NCBI RefSeq assembly: GCF_000384815.1
Contig: NZ_ARQF01000021.1
Coordinates: 682,001-746,000, forward strand
DNA length: 64,000 nt
From: Halodesulfovibrio aestuarii DSM 17919 = ATCC 29578
GTDB lineage: Bacteria; Desulfobacterota; Desulfovibrionia; Desulfovibrionales; Desulfovibrionaceae
Direction of reading: 5' to 3'
The notes under the pieces are model-generated. The model worked only from the letters and a program-made list of their open reading frames with translations. It ran no database searches and had not been told where the DNA came from. Shown here one piece after another: positions 63,186 through 64,000 of this stretch (position 1 is its first letter; every line of letters begins with the position of its first letter). The translations under genes and the position numbers were made by a program.

Positions 63186-64000
63186 TTGCATAACGTCAGA
63201 ACAAGTCGTTTAATAACTAGCGTTCTTTTTGTAGCAACCACTGCCTCTTGTATTGCAGTGGTTGCTATTTTCTGTTTCCTTCTCTACTTTTCCTTCCCTC
63301 TTTTTTCATTAACTAAACTACAGCATGTTTTTGCATGGTCATGGCAACCGTTTGAAGGTAATTTCGGCATATTGCCTATGGTTATGGGGAGTCTCCTGTT
63401 GTCGCTATTCGCCTTAGCGTTGAGCTATCCCCTAAGCTTAGGCCTCTGTTGCTATATTCACGGTTCCAGCCATTCTACACTGCGTAAGGCTATGCTGGTA
63501 CTGGTGCAGTTTATGACGAGCATTCCGACGGTCATTTATGGTTTTGTCGCAGTGTTCTTGCTGGTGCCGTTTTTGCGTTCTTTTTTCCAACATGGCACAG
63601 GATTTTCCATACTCGCGGCTGGACTCATTTTGAGTCTGCTCATTTTACCGACTATCGTACTCATTTTGCATAGCCAGTTTTCACAGATTGAACCAAAAAT
63701 TCGTCTGACAGCTAAAGCGTTAGGCATGTCAGAAGCTCAAAAATTTATATACATTGTGTTTCCGAATGCAAAGACAAGTTTACTGACAGCAGCTGTTCTC
63801 GGGTTTGGCCGAGCCGTTGGAGATACTCTTATTCCACTGATGCTTGCAGGGAATGCAGTAAGCCAGCCGGAATCTATTCTGGACTCTATCCGGACTCTAA
63901 CGTCGCACATTGCTCTTGTCGTGGCGACGGATAGTCAGAGTGATGCGTACCTGTCGCTTTTCGCATGTGGTATGGTGCTGTTTTCTTCTACGGTAGCTGT
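63186..64000 (+). CDS. pstC: Phosphate ABC transporter permease PstC (3' end outside window)
   Basis: Open frame from TTG 63186 to the right edge, at least 271 residues. An in-frame TAG (the pstS stop) just upstream leaves TTG as the only early start. A first membrane helix (VLFVATTASCIAVVAIFCFL) is followed by the permease fold; the EAA loop AKALGMSEAQKFIYIVFPNA contacts the ATPase, and GRAVGDTLIPLMLAGN is the PstC-type family block. It starts 9 nt after pstS, so they form one operon; pstA and pstB are expected beyond the window. Confidence 0.88.
   Translation, partial: MHNVRTSRLITSVLFVATTASCIAVVAIFCFLLYFSFPLFSLTKLQHVFAWSWQPFEGNFGILPMVMGSLLLSLFALALSYPLSLGLCCYIHGSSHSTLRKAMLVLVQFMTSIPTVIYGFVAVFLLVPFLRSFFQHGTGFSILAAGLILSLLILPTIVLILHSQFSQIEPKIRLTAKALGMSEAQKFIYIVFPNAKTSLLTAAVLGFGRAVGDTLIPLMLAGNAVSQPESILDSIRTLTSHIALVVATDSQSDAYLSLFACGMVLFSSTVA

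Overview
The window looks like a low-to-mid GC chromosome segment from a marine sulfate-reducing bacterium of the Desulfovibrionaceae, most like Halodesulfovibrio. This is an inference from gene content and order: LL-diaminopimelate aminotransferase; a selenium-type YedF; paired pyruvate carboxylase and PEP-synthase-like genes; and a long minus-strand block pyrG, kdsA-kdsC-lptC-lptA-lptB, rpoN-hpf-ptsN-rapZ, mannose-type PTS genes and a manganese pyrophosphatase. No rRNA, tRNA, insertion sequence, integrase or CRISPR array was seen.

Layout. 1-3.6 kb: the end of a PAS-containing chemotaxis receptor, dapL, folK and a YHS-domain membrane protein. 4.1-7.5 kb (minus): msbA and two acyltransferases for lipid A. 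7.6-15.3 kb: yedF and an RG-rich pseudouridine synthase (plus), ftsK-lolA and aroQ-efp (minus), engB (plus). 15.5-24 kb (minus): PEP-synthase-like enzyme, pyruvate carboxylase and its biotin ligase. 24-25.2 kb: cca (plus). 25.2-36.5 kb (minus): the core LPS, sigma-54, PTS and pyrG block. 36.8-42.2 kb: purQ, an unknown zinc-type protein, an MBL hydrolase, a small membrane protein, a choloylglycine-hydrolase-family enzyme, and the divergent queuosine pair yhhQ/queF.

After a 1-kb gene-free stretch, 43.2-61.0 kb holds 17 tightly packed plus-strand genes, the most interesting part of the window. It is a type II fatty-acid/polyketide-like biosynthetic cluster: four ketosynthase-family proteins (the last without the nucleophilic Cys), two acyl carrier proteins, one ketoreductase, two hot-dog dehydratases, a thioesterase, an AMP-forming ligase, two acyltransferases, a GT2 glycosyltransferase with a DUF2062 tail, and a LolA/MMPL/lipoprotein export set. 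That is the aryl-polyene layout, but no ammonia-lyase or methyltransferase is present. Instead there are a CrtI-like FAD oxidoreductase and a radical SAM/SPASM enzyme, a mix that recalls the gene sets proposed for ladderane lipids. The likely product is an outer-membrane-anchored polyene or other unusual acyl lipid of unknown structure. A strong terminator-like hairpin 35 nt before the first gene suggests control by attenuation. The window ends with a lipoprotein hydrolase, pstS and a truncated pstC.

Other points: PTS IIC is broken by one extra base in a 9-A tract, folK seems to use a non-AUG start, pyruvate carboxylase has a C-terminal zinc-ribbon tail, and the pseudouridine synthase carries about 370 residues of repetitive disordered sequence.
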